Below, one piece after another: positions 15,001-30,000 of a stretch of DNA of 64,000 nt. Under the pieces are notes generated by a model. It was not told where the DNA came from and did not search any database. It saw only the letters and a program-made list of their open reading frames with translations. This DNA comes from Chordibacter sp038110535 (GTDB lineage: Bacteria > Verrucomicrobiota > Verrucomicrobiia > Opitutales > Seribacteraceae), in NCBI GenBank assembly GCA_038110535.1, contig JAYNJW010000002.1, forward strand, positions 23,545 through 87,544. The letters run 5' to 3'. A program made the position numbers and the translations under genes. Numbering within the stretch: position 1 is the first letter of the stretch; each line of letters starts with the position of its first letter.

Positions 15001-18000
15001 GACTCCGCAGGTGTTACAAATACAAGATCCGATAAGAGAAAGGACTCCTCTCCCTCGATGGAACCAAAACTTGGGAAATTCGCAGTACCAGATTGGTTGT
15101 CAAAGGATGCTTTGATCCAGTCTGGTGTTCGGGTATTACTAGACAAGCGCAGTTCATCCATGGCAAAGGGAAGTGTGCCCAGTCCAAATCTCCACGGTGC
15201 AGAACTTGGATTGGTTGGGAATGGATTTTCGGGTAGTTGCTCTTGGGCCACCCGTTCACCATTAAGGTAGATTTCAAGAGTTTGATTTCCCTCATCGACT
15301 TGACTGAACAAATGCATCCAGGAGGAGGACAGGAGAGAAGCGTTACCATCTGCCTCCACCACTTCGTCATTAGAAATTCGATGAGTGGCTTGGGGTGTCA
15401 GGCTTAAAAGATTCAGCTTCTCGGTCGGTCCGTCTTGAAAGAGAGATATAGAACTTATATGGTTACTGAGATTGCCATCAAAGGTAAGGTGGAAGTACTT
15501 GATCTGATCGGGGTTGGCAGGATCCAATAGGGTCCAGTTGGGCAACAATTCATTGTCCGATTTTATCTCTATGGAGAGTTTGCTGGATACCGAACCAGTT
15601 GGAACCCCGTGTGCGAGCATGAGGTTGTAGGAATCGCCTTCATTAAGGTACACTGGTTGAGATATTGGAATATCGGAACTACAGATGGTGAAATCCGGGA
15701 AAACGCCACTTTTATTCTCATCGAGCCATAGGGAGGCATGGTCATCCTCGCCAACTGCTATTCTGAATTGATAAGAAGCAGAGACCGGTGGACTAAATCG
15801 AGTCATCAGTGCAGTCATAAAACCACTGGACCGGCTAATTCCAAGATCCATGGATTTGAAATCATCCGCAGAAAGAAAATTAAGTCCCTGGTTGTTTGGG
15901 CCATTCCTGATAATTCGTCCTCCATCGGGTTCCAGGGAGAGAAAGCTTCCAGGAGTATTGAAGTAGGATGATTTTGGGGTTACATCATAGCCCAATCCAT
16001 AAAAGGCTTCGTTAAATCTTTGCTCTGGTGTGCCATCCAGCCAGATCCATCCGGAAAATGAATATTTACCTAAAGCGAGTTTTTCCAATGAATCATTTAG
16101 GGGGGCAGTTAAGTAATGATCCGGCTGACCAAATAATTGCCTGGCCGAGCCCGCCAATCCATTTTTCCGGGTTAATCCGTTGTTATCTGTCAAGTGATTC
16201 CGGTAAGAGGATGAATCAGAAAGGATGAGAGAATCTTCGGTCGGGCGCATGTGCCAAACACCACGATAGCCAGAACTCCAAACGCTTCCATCAAGAGAAT
16301 AATCGGGAGGAAATTCTGCTAAACTTGAGTTGCCCCAGTAGGCGGTGAAAGAAGTTGAGGAATCTAGCTTGGGCACTTTTACCCACACGACTATGCGGTT
16401 TGATGCCAAGTCAAAGGTTTCAATCTCATATGGGTATTCATTTCCCGAGGGGTCAAAAAAGCGTAAATCATTACCCGTTTGTGAAGCAAACTGCCTCACA
16501 TTAAATCCAGTAATGGAACCATTCATTTCAATGAGCATAGGGAAGTCCTGCAAAGGGCTTGTTCCTTGGTAGTTTGCACAACTAAACTCCATTTGCTTGG
16601 TGAATACTGCAGGATCAAAAACATTCATTTCCAGGGTTTTTGATACTTTGCCAAAATCATTTTGGACGATGATGGTTATCTGGTATTTGCCGTCCTGAAC
16701 GGGTTTTCCACTAATTTCGCCAGTTGCAATATTAATGGACAATCCCGCAGGCAGACCAACCGCAGTGAAATTTCCTTCATCTTGTGGATATCTTTCTATG
16801 GTGCTTGAGAAATCTTTATCCACAAAGGCCTGGAGTTTTTCCGAAGAAAGAATAATCGGTGGACCGCTCACGCTACCAAAGGTGATAAAACCAGTACTGT
16901 CAGGCTTTTGGTTGGCATAAGATGCAGCGATCTTTGGGGCTGTCTCGATTTGAGTGGACATTCTTACCTCATCCACCAGTCCCACCCAAGATTCTGAGCC
17001 ATCTCTTTGGGCACCAAGCCGAAATGAATCTACAGAATAACCAAATGGCCGGCTGACACCAAAATATTCAGTGGCCAGATTGCCGTTTAGGTAAATTCTG
17101 GATAGCCCGGAGTTCAAATCAGCTTGGAGTACCCAATAGTTCCAAACAGAAATATCAGTATTAATACTGTAATCATAGGAAATGGAATCGAGACTGCCGC
17201 TACCGGTGAAAAGTTTTATATTCCCTTCTGCGGAGGGTAACTGCACTAAAAAGTGGGTTCCCAAACTGGAATGAGCATGAAATAAAGAATAGTTTGCTAA
17301 CTGCTTGTACTGGTTTAAGGACCAAAAAGAAAGGTTGAGGGAAGATTCTTCTGCACCAAAATAGGAAGCAACGGGCAGTTGCAGGAAATCATCAACGCCA
17401 TCAAGGAATAGAGCGTTTCCAATTACTCCCTTTACACTTTGATGGTCAGAGTTTTTCGCCGTTGCATGAAAGCCGGATGCGTGGTCTTCAACCTTGTATT
17501 GCGAATCACCGTCCATTCTCCAAACAGACGTGTGGTTTTTCCAGACGGTTCCATCACTTGTGTAAGTGGGTCTTGAGGTTGTAGAAGGATTGCCCCACTT
17601 AATATAAATGGAAGTTTCCTGATCAAGGCTAGGTAGTAAAACCCAAAAAGAAGATGTTCCACCAGGATTCCATTCAATTACTTCATAAGGCAATTCACTC
17701 GAGCGATCAGCGGAGAGAAATAGAATATCACGCCCCTCCGTATCCGAAAACTGTTCATAGTTGAAACCCTCAATGGATTCATTCAATTCAACATACAAAA
17801 CAAAATCCTCAACCTGATCTTGGCCATTATATCCAGACAGATCAAGTTTGACTTCAAAAGGCCAAGAGGAAAAGTCGGTAACCTCGAATTCTATCCTTTT
17901 ATTATAGGTACCTGCATCATTGAAGGCATATAATGATGATTGATAAATACCTTTGGAGGATGGTGTTCCTGAAATCGTGCCATCCTCTGTATTCAGGAAT

Positions 18001-21000
18001 AATCCAGTGGGCAAATTATCCGCATCAAAACCAATTGCAGTCCGGTTCGTTTTGATCGAAAAATTGGTGTCCTGATCGATAGCTAAAAAATGGGGAGAAC
18101 TGAGCAGAATTTCAGGCCGGTTTTCAAAGACCGGTGGGTTCACTTTATATGGATGATTTTCGGCAAGTGAATATTGCAGGGACCACTTGTGAGCCAAGTA
18201 TCCTTCGACACTTTCGATCCTATTTGTAGCAAGGGCTTCGTCATAAAGAAGAATTTCCGCAATTTTAAATTCTCCATGCTCAATAATCCCGGACTGGTCT
18301 AGCCCTCCTATGATTAAGTCGTCCATTTGACCGGGGGAAGAATATCCCTGTTCTAGCATGCGGATCATCGGTGTTCCGTTGACCCGGATCAATCTTTGGT
18401 AAGGTGTTTTCGATAAGGTTAGAATATGGAACTGTTCTTTCCATTGAGAAACTGACAGGAGCATATTTTCACCGCTTGTTCCAATAATTCCAAAGCTTGG
18501 AACTCCGGTACTATCGTTTCGTAAAACCCAGCTGCCCTCTTTCTGCCAACCCTTACTGAACAGGGTGGTGCTGGGTGATAAATCCTTACAGTCAAGAACA
18601 AGGGCGATGGTTCCTTGCTCTTCCAAATTCAAACTTTTGGATGAACCGGAAGGGTAATCTGCGATCCGTAGAAATTGTTCAGATCCATCAAATTTTAAGA
18701 CAGATTTATTGTTTTGTGACTTATAAACCAAAGATGGACCATAACCATTTTGTGCATGACGATTACCACCAGACTTATCTTTCCATTGATCCACAATCCC
18801 CCCAAATGGTTCATTGGTGTAGTTGCCGTCGCCATTGATATCGGAAGCATCCAGCCAGAGTAAAAGACTGGAGTCCAGCCAGGTGTCTTTAGCAAAGGCA
18901 AAATTTCCGGTGGTAAACTTGCCGATATCTTGCGACCAAGTGGATCCTGCGTCATTGGTTGCCAGAAATCTGTAGTAGTATTCCTTGCCTGCTTCCAGTC
19001 CATCCAGATCAATGGAAAATTCTCCCAAGGGCAGGGTGCCGAGCTCGATTTTGGCATCCCATGATGTGGAGGAGGATGCATTTAATTCCACGCTTTCTCC
19101 GCCATCCTCATCTCCCCAGAACAAGGTGACCATAGGTTCCTGACCCCCAAGGTGCATCGTCTCAGCCAAATCTCCCTCATATATTTTTGAGATTTCATCG
19201 ATGCCAATGGCACGATCGTAAATTCTAAGATCGTCAATCAACCCATCAAAATATTCCAATTGTTCTGTTTTGGGGGCGTTGGGAGATCTGTTCTTGTATG
19301 GATGACTGCTTGATAATTTCGATTCCAGTTTCCACTTGTGGGCTAGGTAACCCTCAACTTTTTCGCGATCCGAATCCAATATCGTTCCACTGACCACCAT
19401 GATTTCTCCCGTTGTCCAGTCAATCCCCCAACCTGTGGTGCCGTTGTTTCCGCTCCCGTTGTTCGAGGGCCAGACAAATGCACCCATGTTGCCCAATTGG
19501 TTATCATTGGTTCTGGGACCATCATAAACTTTCGTGCCATTCATATATGCAAGCTGCTTGCCCAGTGATTTGGAATGTATCATGGTCATTACAAATTCAG
19601 TTCCGTTAGCTCCAATAGAGAAAGTAGGACGTGAGCTTTCATGCTTCCAATAGACCACTCCATTTTGCCAAGGTAGGTGATCTGCCCAACCAAAACCAAA
19701 AGGAAAAGTACTTCTTCTCCTTGTGTCCAGTCTGGCAACCATCATCAGTGCCACATTCTGAATCTTGCCAGCGATCACACCATTTGAAGTGGCTGGTGTC
19801 CAATCGGTTGTACCATTCTTTTTGGCCACCATGTGTTCTACATTATTGGTGCTACGCTTATCGAAGCCCAAGGCATTTAATCCGTTGATGGACTGGCCAG
19901 TGTCGGGCTTGTTGGTGACATGGCTGTGCATTTTTACAGTAGTGTCGATTTTGTTATCCCATGTACTTACCTCATTACCACTATCGATGACAATGGTACT
20001 GGTGTCAGCGGCATCAAGCCAGAGTGTAAGACCAGGCACTTGAAGCACTTCGAAGGATTCTGTTCCAATTCGGTTTCCTCCAAGAATGTGGTGGGTGCGC
20101 TTCAGTTTTGGTATGATGTGACCACTGGAAGAATTGAGGAATTCATTGTTGGAGAAGAAACTTGTGGCACCATCTTCCTCAACGGTGATGCATATATGTT
20201 GCCACTGATTAAGTTTCCATAAATTGGTTGAAACCGAGGACATGTTTTTAATGCCATCTCCAGTAGTCAGGTTTCCATCATTATCCATTGAGGAAAGCCG
20301 CAGAAGATTGAATGCGTTTGTTCCTGAATGATTCCCAAAGTCAAATGGTCTGGTTCCTTCTTCGTATTTTCTTTGCTTTATCCATGCCGAGAGGGTCATC
20401 TCTCCCCCAAGCAAAAGGGAATCATTAGCATCAGGATAATCGCCATTTCCTGCATTGTAGATAGAAGCGACATCCTCATCTTCCAAGGTGATTCCATAGA
20501 CCCGAAAGTCATCCAAATATCTGGCAAAGCGTTGAGTGCCCCACTGTGCATTACCAATAGCATAGATATTATTTCCTTCAGATGCGTTGATATTTCCAAC
20601 CCATGATCCGTCAATATAGACCTGTGTTGAAGATCCGTTGAAAGTGGCTGCTAGATGTTGCCAAGAGTTTGCAGATGCTGAGGGTGGGAGATTGTAGCCA
20701 GATGATACCCAGCCCGAATGCGTGCCTATTTCATCACCATTATTGTATATCAGAATGTGATGATTTGCACCGGACCCACGGGTCAATGTTCGCCAGCCTT
20801 GGTCATTTTCAGTATGATTGTACAGACCTTTAAACCAGGCTGATAATGAATAGTTATTCGATTGATCATTAGGTCCAACTTCGATGGGGGAGTCAATACG
20901 TGCATACGAGCTTTGATTACTTGCTGGGATATGTAACGAAGATAAACCAAATTTCTTTTCATCAGTTGAGAAGGTTGCACCGTTTAAGAGGGTGGCAGAG

Positions 21001-24000
21001 GAGCCCTGAGAACCGAGGTTGTTTGCAGTTATGCCAGTTTCTTCATCGAATTGAAACCAACCGAGCAGGTAATCTTGCTGGGTAACTCCATGGTTTTGTT
21101 CTGCACCAAGTTCGATGTAGGCAAATTCGTTTCCTTCCAGAGAAACTGCGGTTCCAAAATCGGATGAATGGGAGGGCTGCCAGGTTACACCTCCTCGTAA
21201 CCATGCCACTCCCGAGTTCCCCACTTTGTCAAAGGTTTCATATCCTTGTCCCTCATCAAAGTTCCAGTAGGCACGAAGGTTTTGATTAACCTTGGGTTTC
21301 TCGAGAGTTACTTTTTTGTCCACACCTCCAATAGATGAAATAAGTCCCCGTATATTGACTGAGGAAAGAGTCTGTTCTGAGACGGGTAGGGCAATAATTT
21401 CTGGCTTTGCCACAGTGGTGAAGCTTCCACTGGTTTGTGACCAAGAAGATAAATTGTCAGTTGCTGCTCTTACACGATAGAAAATTGTCTCACCTGGTTT
21501 TCTGCCAGTAATCACAAAATTTCCGGAGCCAATCTCTGACACCTGCCCGAGGTCATAAGACGATTCCCAGAGTCCATCAATTTTTTCATGATCGATAGGT
21601 CCCCAGAAAAGAGTGAGGTGGGGTGGAGTGGAGTCGTAGGAAATAAGCTCGTAGGAAATGGTGGCATTCTTATCAGTAACTTGACTAGCAGTTCCAATGG
21701 TTACGGTTGGAGGAACTTCTTTTAGCAGGGTAGTGAAATTCTGATCATCCGAGTCATTGGATTCAAAAAACTTTTGCGAATTTTCAACCTGTGCCCGGAA
21801 AAAGTATGTTTCATTCGATTCTAAACCGGTGAGGAGGATTGAAAATTTTCCACTTCCAGAAATTGTCGAAGAACTGGTTGTCATGTTCAGATTATCATCA
21901 CTCGTCCCGTAGATAAAACTAAGACCTACATCCTCTCCCCCCGTACTGAAAATTTGTGCGTTGAGCAGGGCAGCAGTGGAACCCACTTCACTGGCTGGGA
22001 GTGTTGAGAGGGATGGATTGCCGGATGCAACATGAATGTCAAAAGTATCATTGGTCTCACCAAATCGATTGCTCGCCTTGATCATTACTGAAAAAGTACC
22101 TGCCCGAGTGGGAGTACCAGCAAGTTTTAATTCATCAGATAAATAAATCCCCTCTGGTAAGCCGAATAATTCATAGGAAAGACCACTTGCCAAGCCAATG
22201 TCTATGGATGAAACTAAATTCTCAAAGGTAAAGTTATGGTCTGGAAGGCTGGGCAGGGATGGAGAGATAATTTTGGAAAAGATACCCGCAGATGCCAGCA
22301 AATCATAGGCAAGGCCAAGGTTTGATCCAGCGGATACACTGAAATTTCCCTCTTCCAAGGAACCTGGAGTGATGAAACTTATTCTTCCCCCCCCGCCCGG
22401 GCCTCCACTTCCATTGGCATCGCCCCCAAGTGCTTCTATTTTACCAGAGTTCGAAATATTTGCGGCTTCAATTCTGATCGAGCCACCACTTCCTCCAGCT
22501 CCGCTAGCCGAGGTGCTGGACAGTCCTTTACCTCCATTTGCTGATATTGTGGCATTTTCTTCCAAAATAAAGGAGCCCCCAACAACCAGAGAAAGGGCAC
22601 CACCTCCGCCCCCGCCATCTGCATTGCGACCGCCAGATCGAGCCCCACCGGAGCCTCCAACTAAATAAGTGATATTATCGTCTCCATAAATGTTGCCAAA
22701 AGCACCAGTGTGGGCCCCGATAGAACCGTATCCACCGTGACTTCCACCAGCGCTGCTGGGCGGATGGTTGTGGTAGCCAATCCCTCCACCAGGACCCATG
22801 CCCGAAAGAGCAGGATTGGGTGAGTTCGGTAAATCGGCATTGCTGAATGACCTTCCAGCGTTCCAACCACCCGGGCCAGCGGTTCCTGAATAGATTCCGT
22901 ATTTCCCAGTCTTTCCGTCCAACCTGAAATCAGTGCCAATCGTGGTATCTCCACTGATTTTGAGACGCAGGGCATTGCTTCCTCGGATAACTACCGATAC
23001 CTCAGGTCCCAGTTCAATTTCAGAAAACTCAAATTCGCATTCCCCATAACCGTAAGGAAAACCATCGACAGTAATAGAATTAAAGGTGACCTTTCCTTTT
23101 CCCTTCCTTCCTGAACTATGGCTCCAAGAGCCAGCTGTATCAAAAACTAATGTTCCTTCATCCAAAACTAAACTGTCTGATGGAGGCAAGGATGGTTGAG
23201 TAATTTGAAAAGCCAAGGACATGGCGGGATGGTTGGTGCAGAAGTAAAAGAGATCGCCTTGGTAGTTGTGAGGAATAGCCACAACGATACTGCCATTTGA
23301 TCCAGTTAGTGGAATACCCGCAGCAATAGCAGAGCTGGTGCTTTGGTTATTCTCGCTGATCATAAATGGGTGATTGTCTGATATTCCATCCGCAATAAAC
23401 CTGTAGGTTTTCCCACTTGATAAACTTAGGGATGAGAAATCGACTGTCTGACCATTGCCGTCTGTAAACTGATAAAACGGTGCAATTGATTGCCCCCCGG
23501 ATACAGAGATATCAATGACTGATTCAGCCTGACCAAGGAAGAGTGTCCCAGCTAATCCGGGTGCTCCCTTCTCGTTTCCTTTTCCTCCATCGATAAGGGT
23601 AGTGCCTTGGACGCATGAACCTGCTGATAATATCGCAATTCTGCCTCCTCCGCCTGCACCACCGGGCTTGCGAAGATATCGGACTCCGGGTTCCCTAAAG
23701 TCAGCTCCGGGTGCATCTCCCCCGCGTACATCCAAAGTCCCCAAATTTGTAATGGTTGAACCAACTAACTTGATGGAACCGCCGGAACCGGCACCTCCAG
23801 AGAAATTGGCACCAAATTGTGGATGCACAAATACCGTGCCTCCTCGTAGAGAAATTTTTATCCCTTGCTCGATAAGAATATTTCCAAATGCATGAATTTC
23901 AAGGGCACCACCACCGGCTCCTGCATCACCAAGGTTTCCCAGTCCGCCCCCTGAACCACCGAGTAAAACTTCCAGTCCCGCGGATCCGTATAAAATACCA

Positions 24001-27000
24001 CTTGCCCCGGAAGCTCCCGGCCCACCTTCTCCCCCGAATGATGCACCGCCGCCAGATGCTCCTCCCGCATCAATTGTCCCGGAGGAAATCCCCCGACCTG
24101 GTCCTCTTCCCCCGCTGTAGCCCCCAAGGTTTCCTTGCCCAGCACGATTTCCCCGGGTTGTGGAGTCAGCGTAGTAAGCATCGTACCCATCGGTAAGGGT
24201 ACCCGAGGGGACATGTGGGTTCGCGGGCGATAAAGAGCCGTTCAGGCTGTGGGCAATGGTAATATTCCCATGGGAACGAATCGACAGGGCATTGGCTCCC
24301 TCCAGAATTACCTTTTCTAAATTCGGACCGATATACAATGACTCAGTAAAGGAAAAGACCGCTTTGGTTACCGTCCAGGCCGATCCGTCTGGTGCAAAGT
24401 AAAGGGTTTGCTCGAGGGTGGGTTCCAAAATATTTGTTTCTCCATTACCCAATCCTTGATCCCAAAACCAGCCAGCACCAAGTCCATTGCTGTCTAATCC
24501 AGTATTGATCCGTAATATCCCCTGATCGTAGGGTAGGGTGGTGAAACTTCCCAAGTCTGACCAAGCCGAATCAGTTCCATTATCCGCCCTGAAACGGTAA
24601 TAATAGGTCTCCCCACTATTGAGGTTTGTTAGAGTAGCTGGAATGTATCCTTGAAAAGACTGTGGCAGGCTCAGGTTATGGTCCCAGTTTCCAGTGTTTT
24701 CATTCTCATCGGAGCTACCGTAATAAATTGTGATTGAGCATGCTGCCCCGCCAGTAGAAGTTAGTACCCCTTGTAAATCAACACTCCTTCCCCTGATGTT
24801 GACAACATTGCCAGCCTCGATTGAAGGAGCCTCAATTGCAGAGGAAGACTTGGCGTTAACGGTCAAAGCGGCAGAAGAATTTCCTTCTGCATTTGTGGCC
24901 AGTACGGTGTAGCGGAAAGTGCCTTCCTCATTGGGGGTTCCGGATAGTATGCCCGTCGCCTGGTTGAAACTTAACCCGCTTGGTGGGGTGTCATTTAGTT
25001 CGTAGAAAGTGGCCGGTGGATTGCTCGATATTTGAAAACTGATGGCAGTTCCATCAACAACCGTTAGGTTAAGATCAGAGGGAAGAACAGGAGGTTGTAG
25101 ATATTCGAGGATTTGGTTGAGGAAATTCTGGTCAAGCCGCTGGCTCTCATAGGATAGTCTTGCCCAGCCATGACTTCTGGCCACGGTAGATATACGGGTC
25201 TCATCCAGCCATCCATCGAGCGAGGATGTACCACCGGGTAGTCCGCCTATTACAAGATCGGAATCGTTTCCGGTATTGACTGTTCCATTTATCGAAGAGC
25301 CCGGTGCATCAATCAGGCGGCCATTCAGGTATAATCTGGTGGCATTTACATCCGTGTTGTTTCCAGGGTAACTTGCAACCAGATGGTTCCATTCCCCATT
25401 GCCGACTATTCCGGTGCCCTGCCTTTTGCCATCCCCATTTTCGGTGTAAATTTGGGTCCCCTGGGAATTCCAGACGAAATTCCAGAGGTTTCCGGCTGTT
25501 CCCCAACCCATGATGCCGGAATTGCTTTGGTTTGATCTAATCCATGTTTCAATGGTCCGGGGAGTATCGCCAATGATTTCGTTGTAATTGCTAAGGGAAA
25601 GGAAATCATTGGTGCCATTGCCGAAGCGAACCGCAAATCCACTTACCCCAGTGGTATTAAGTTCTGGAGAACCATTCGATGATACCTGTAACTTATTTGC
25701 AGAGGCATCAGTATAATCGGACAGGTGCCAGACTCCTGAGTAGTTTGACCAAGTGGAGCCATCGTTCGTGTAGGTGGGGGATGTGGTGTTGTCCTCATTT
25801 CCCCAGTAGGCGAAAAGTCGGAGGCTGGGAGAAATTTTATCTACCTGCACCCAGAGCGTGGACTCTCCTGATGAATTATTCCACTCATCTATTTCGTAAG
25901 GTAATTCATTTCTATTCTGGTCAAAAATTCTTAAATCCCCAGCCGTTGCAGGATCAGCAAAACTTGTAAGTGAGAAATCAGGATGCTGTCCACTGCTCAA
26001 CCTGACCAACAAGGGAAAATGATTCAATCCGTTGGCCATCCATTTTAACCGCAGGTGGTCTTCGAGGTCGCGTCTTTCTGCATCCTTAAGTCCGCGATCA
26101 TAAAGCAGAACCTCTGCAACCTCCGAACTGGAGAAGGAATCATTTGCTCCTGCCCCACCCAGTGCGAGGAGTCTTGGCTTGTAATCCACGGAATTAGGCC
26201 GGCTTCCTTGGTGTACCAAAAATCCATCGCGCCACAATTCTACCATTCCGTCCGGTTTTACCGTGCCTGAGAGGATATGCCACTGATCATCACTCGATGG
26301 TCCGTTGCTTACCAGATTGGTGCCCATTTTCCAGTAGGCAGATCGGTCTTCTCCCAGACCGAATACCCATTCCGTGCCAACGGATGAAATTACTGCCTGG
26401 TCATTTCCCCCCGTGTGCCGAATCAATGCTATGATAAAATAGTCATCTAAGAGGGCACCAAAATTAAAATTTGAATAGATTTGCGAGTAGCCATCAAAAG
26501 CAATCACTTTTTGGTTATCAAGTTCATCGCTCAAGCGAACCCTTGGAGTGCCACGGTATTGATCGAGATCCCTCTCATTTCCGGAAGAGTCTGCCCACGA
26601 CAGAATCACGCTGCCGTTTTCATCCGTAATTTTTGTACCATCTAACTGCAGGGCAAGGCCTTCGATATTGTGAGGAGTATCTGCAGACAATACACCACTG
26701 GGTCTGAGTTCCAATTTTGCTCCAAATAAGGAGGGATCAAAAACCTCAACCAAATGGTTCTGCGTGTTGATTGCCGAAGGATTGCCCGCAGTAATAGTGA
26801 TTGCTGAGGAGTTTCCGTCATTGGGAGTGCCGCTAAGAATAGAAGTGGTCGCATTAAATTCCATCCATTGGGGCAGTTCGGACAAGGAGATCGTGAGGTG
26901 ATTTTCTGCTTCCACTGAGAACTCATCATATTCTCCGCGGGTCCATCGGGAACGATTCGGGGAAGAAATGATCGGCGTTTTGGCCTGATAGGCTAGGGTG

Positions 27001-30000
27001 ATGGATTGGTCCGGGAAAGTATCACCAAAGTATTTCGTGGAAATGCCCGAACCGGTTACATTCAGGGTAAGGTTTGCATCGCTTGTGTTATCGTCTGGAG
27101 AAACTGAAATGGTGTAATGACCGGTTGCAATTGAGGATAGGGATAGGGTGGCATTGTTGGAGGGGATGGTTATATCGGAATCGGTAAAGGAACCATTTAA
27201 ATCGACAGGGAATCCATCTTGTAGGAACCTTGCCGTAACCAGAATAGGCAGTTCATAATTGTCTGAGGTAGTTAATTCAATGGAATGGTTATAAAAATCA
27301 CCATTGCCTGCACCATAAATTTGACTGACCTCCTCTACGGACAATGCCCGATTGTAAATTCTGAAATCATCAATTTCTCCGAGCGAGTTTTCAATGTCAT
27401 CAGCATGTCCTAACCTAAATGGGGAGGAGATTGGAAAAGTTTCAGATGATGCAAACCCAGACTCGAGATCAAGTGCCCCGTTTACAAAGTGGCGGACTGT
27501 TCTGGTTTCAAGGTTATAAGTGAAGGCCAAATGATGCCATTGATGAGAGGGTAAATAAGCTCGGGCATGAATCTGGTTCTCTGGGCCATCAGGTAAATAA
27601 GTCTGAGCAATACCAGAAAAAGAAAAGAGCGGACGTTTCCTTTCCAAAATCCAGGATAGACCAGCTGAATCGATTGCAAAAATGTGAAAAGTCTCACTTC
27701 GTGGATATACCCATGCCGAAAGAGTAATTTCTGGGTACTCGGAAATTAAGCCACCATGAGTGACCGATTTTTCATCAGCTCCGCCAAATAAAAGAGACTC
27801 ATCAAATTTACCACTAGTGTTCCAATCTGCGTTTGTGGTGGTACCATCATTTGCGTTTCCTGAAGAATCGGAAGAGTTTTCATCTAGTTTCCACCAGACA
27901 ATAAGGTCTGATTCAGCAACCTGGTGAGGGCGGTAATCAACGGTTTTGGAAATAACACTATTGGCAGTTCCATGACTATCCATAACCGCATTTTCATTAA
28001 CAGATATTGAGAACACGGAGGCTTCAAATGAATCTGGAGTGAATCTTAAGATAAAGGTCCGGTTGTTTTCAGTTTCTGAACTTAGATAAGAAAGTCCACT
28101 GTGAGAAAGATCGGTATTCGGATCAAAATCTTGAACCGGTTGATTGAAAGAAAGCACCGCCTCGATTTGTTCGCCAAAAGATGGGCTTTCCACTTCGATC
28201 GTTCCTTGTGGTCCCAAATCCCCCAGACCATTACCATATAACAGACTGACTTCCTCGCTACTTAATGGTCGGTTCCATATACGTAAATCATCCACCAATC
28301 CATTAAAAGGATTGGAACCGTCTGGGTCAGAGCCAAGAACCAGTCTGCTTGCTGAGGTGTCATAGCCGAGAGAATTTAATTGGGCGGGTACTCCGTTTAA
28401 ATAGATTTGTGTGCGATTGACATTGGGATTAAAAATACCAACTAAGTGTATCGATTGCCCAAGAAATGCCTGTTGCGGTGTGGTTGCCTCGATGCTTCCA
28501 GTTCTCACGAAGGGGTTTCCAGATTTAAAACCCAGTGACCAATCGAAACCGCCATTTTCACTGCTTAGAAGAATGGTGGGGTTGTTTGCTGTACCTTCAA
28601 CGGAGTCGGGGCGAACCCAGATGGCGGCAGAAAAGCCAGTTGTGCCCGCTGATTGATTCAAGCGGAAGGGAAGTTGGACGATTTCACCGGCTAGATCGAT
28701 ACCATTTCCAAACTGAGAATTCTGTATTTCCGGTGGAGGAAAGAACTCGATTTCTCCGACCGATAAATAAGTAAGGGGATGGTTGCTCGGTAGCTGATCA
28801 GAAAGACCCCACTTGTGAGCAAGGTAACCTTCAAGTTTTTTTCGGTCTAGGGCGGGAAGTACAGATCTTACGCCAATCATTTCGCCAACAAATCCGTTAA
28901 TAAATGTGCCCCTTGCACGATTTGAAAAGATTGTCAGTGTATTTTGTTGATTGGGTGGCTCGGTATAAGTGGTGGTTCCCAGACTGCTTCCGTCGATCAA
29001 TACCTCTAGGGTGTTGCTGGAATCTTCAAAAATAAACTCATACAAACTGGGTCCATGAACGGCAGAGGAAGAAAAAACATAGGATGGTCCCATCCAACTG
29101 CTATAGTATCTTACCAAAAAGGAAGTGTCATTCGATGAATCAATTTGAAAACTTGGTTCTCCTGCAGATTGTCGGATTGCAAAAAGTGCCTGGTAAGGGT
29201 TTTGAATGGTATCGATACCCGCAACCATAAAGAAGGAAAAATCGTTACCGGTTGGGTAGGAGCCAGTTGTTTCAAAATAATCATTGCCGTCAAAATCGAT
29301 TACATTTTGAGAGTTTAAATCCCGGGTGTTCGTAGAGGGATTGCCAACACTAAGGAGAACATTCTCATGCCCGCTTTTGTCATTCCACTGACTTACCTCG
29401 TTGGATGAATGAACAATGGTGGAGGAATCTGTTGCATCCAACCAAAGTTGTAAGTCCTCGAACAGAGTAGGAACTATGTTACCAGTAGTATCAGTAAAGG
29501 TTATACGGAAATAACGATAATGAGCACTTTGATTTAAAGCGTATGTTCGTTTCTCCCAGTCTTGCCAATTGGTTTGGTTTTGGACGGCATGAAGTTCATG
29601 CCAGTTGGCGTTATCGTCGGATCCTTCCAGTTTCCAAGCCTTGGGGGATTTTATATCCTCATCCGCATTTTGGGAGAAAATTGCGTAGCTGCCAATCTCG
29701 GTTGGCGTATCGAAATCATATTGTATGTAAAGGGGGCTTCCATCCCATTTTGCCAACCACTTATCATTGGATCCGATAAAATTATCATCAAAGGCATTTG
29801 ATTTGGGATAACTGGTAGTACTATTCTCGTTGGTTTCGATATTGGAAGTATTCGCTTCAGTAAGATCGTTGGAGAGAAATAATCCATGTCTGTAATGCCC
29901 TGAAATATCGGAGATCGTCGAAGTGTTGTTCTGGTCGAAGGTGTACCATGCCACAAGATCATCCTCGACTGAAGTTATGGTGCGGTGCTGAAACTCGAAA

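Noticed and set aside
22369..22668. Plus-strand proline-rich frame of 99 codons
   Set aside because: Complement of glycine-rich block A; composition is explained by the sense gene.
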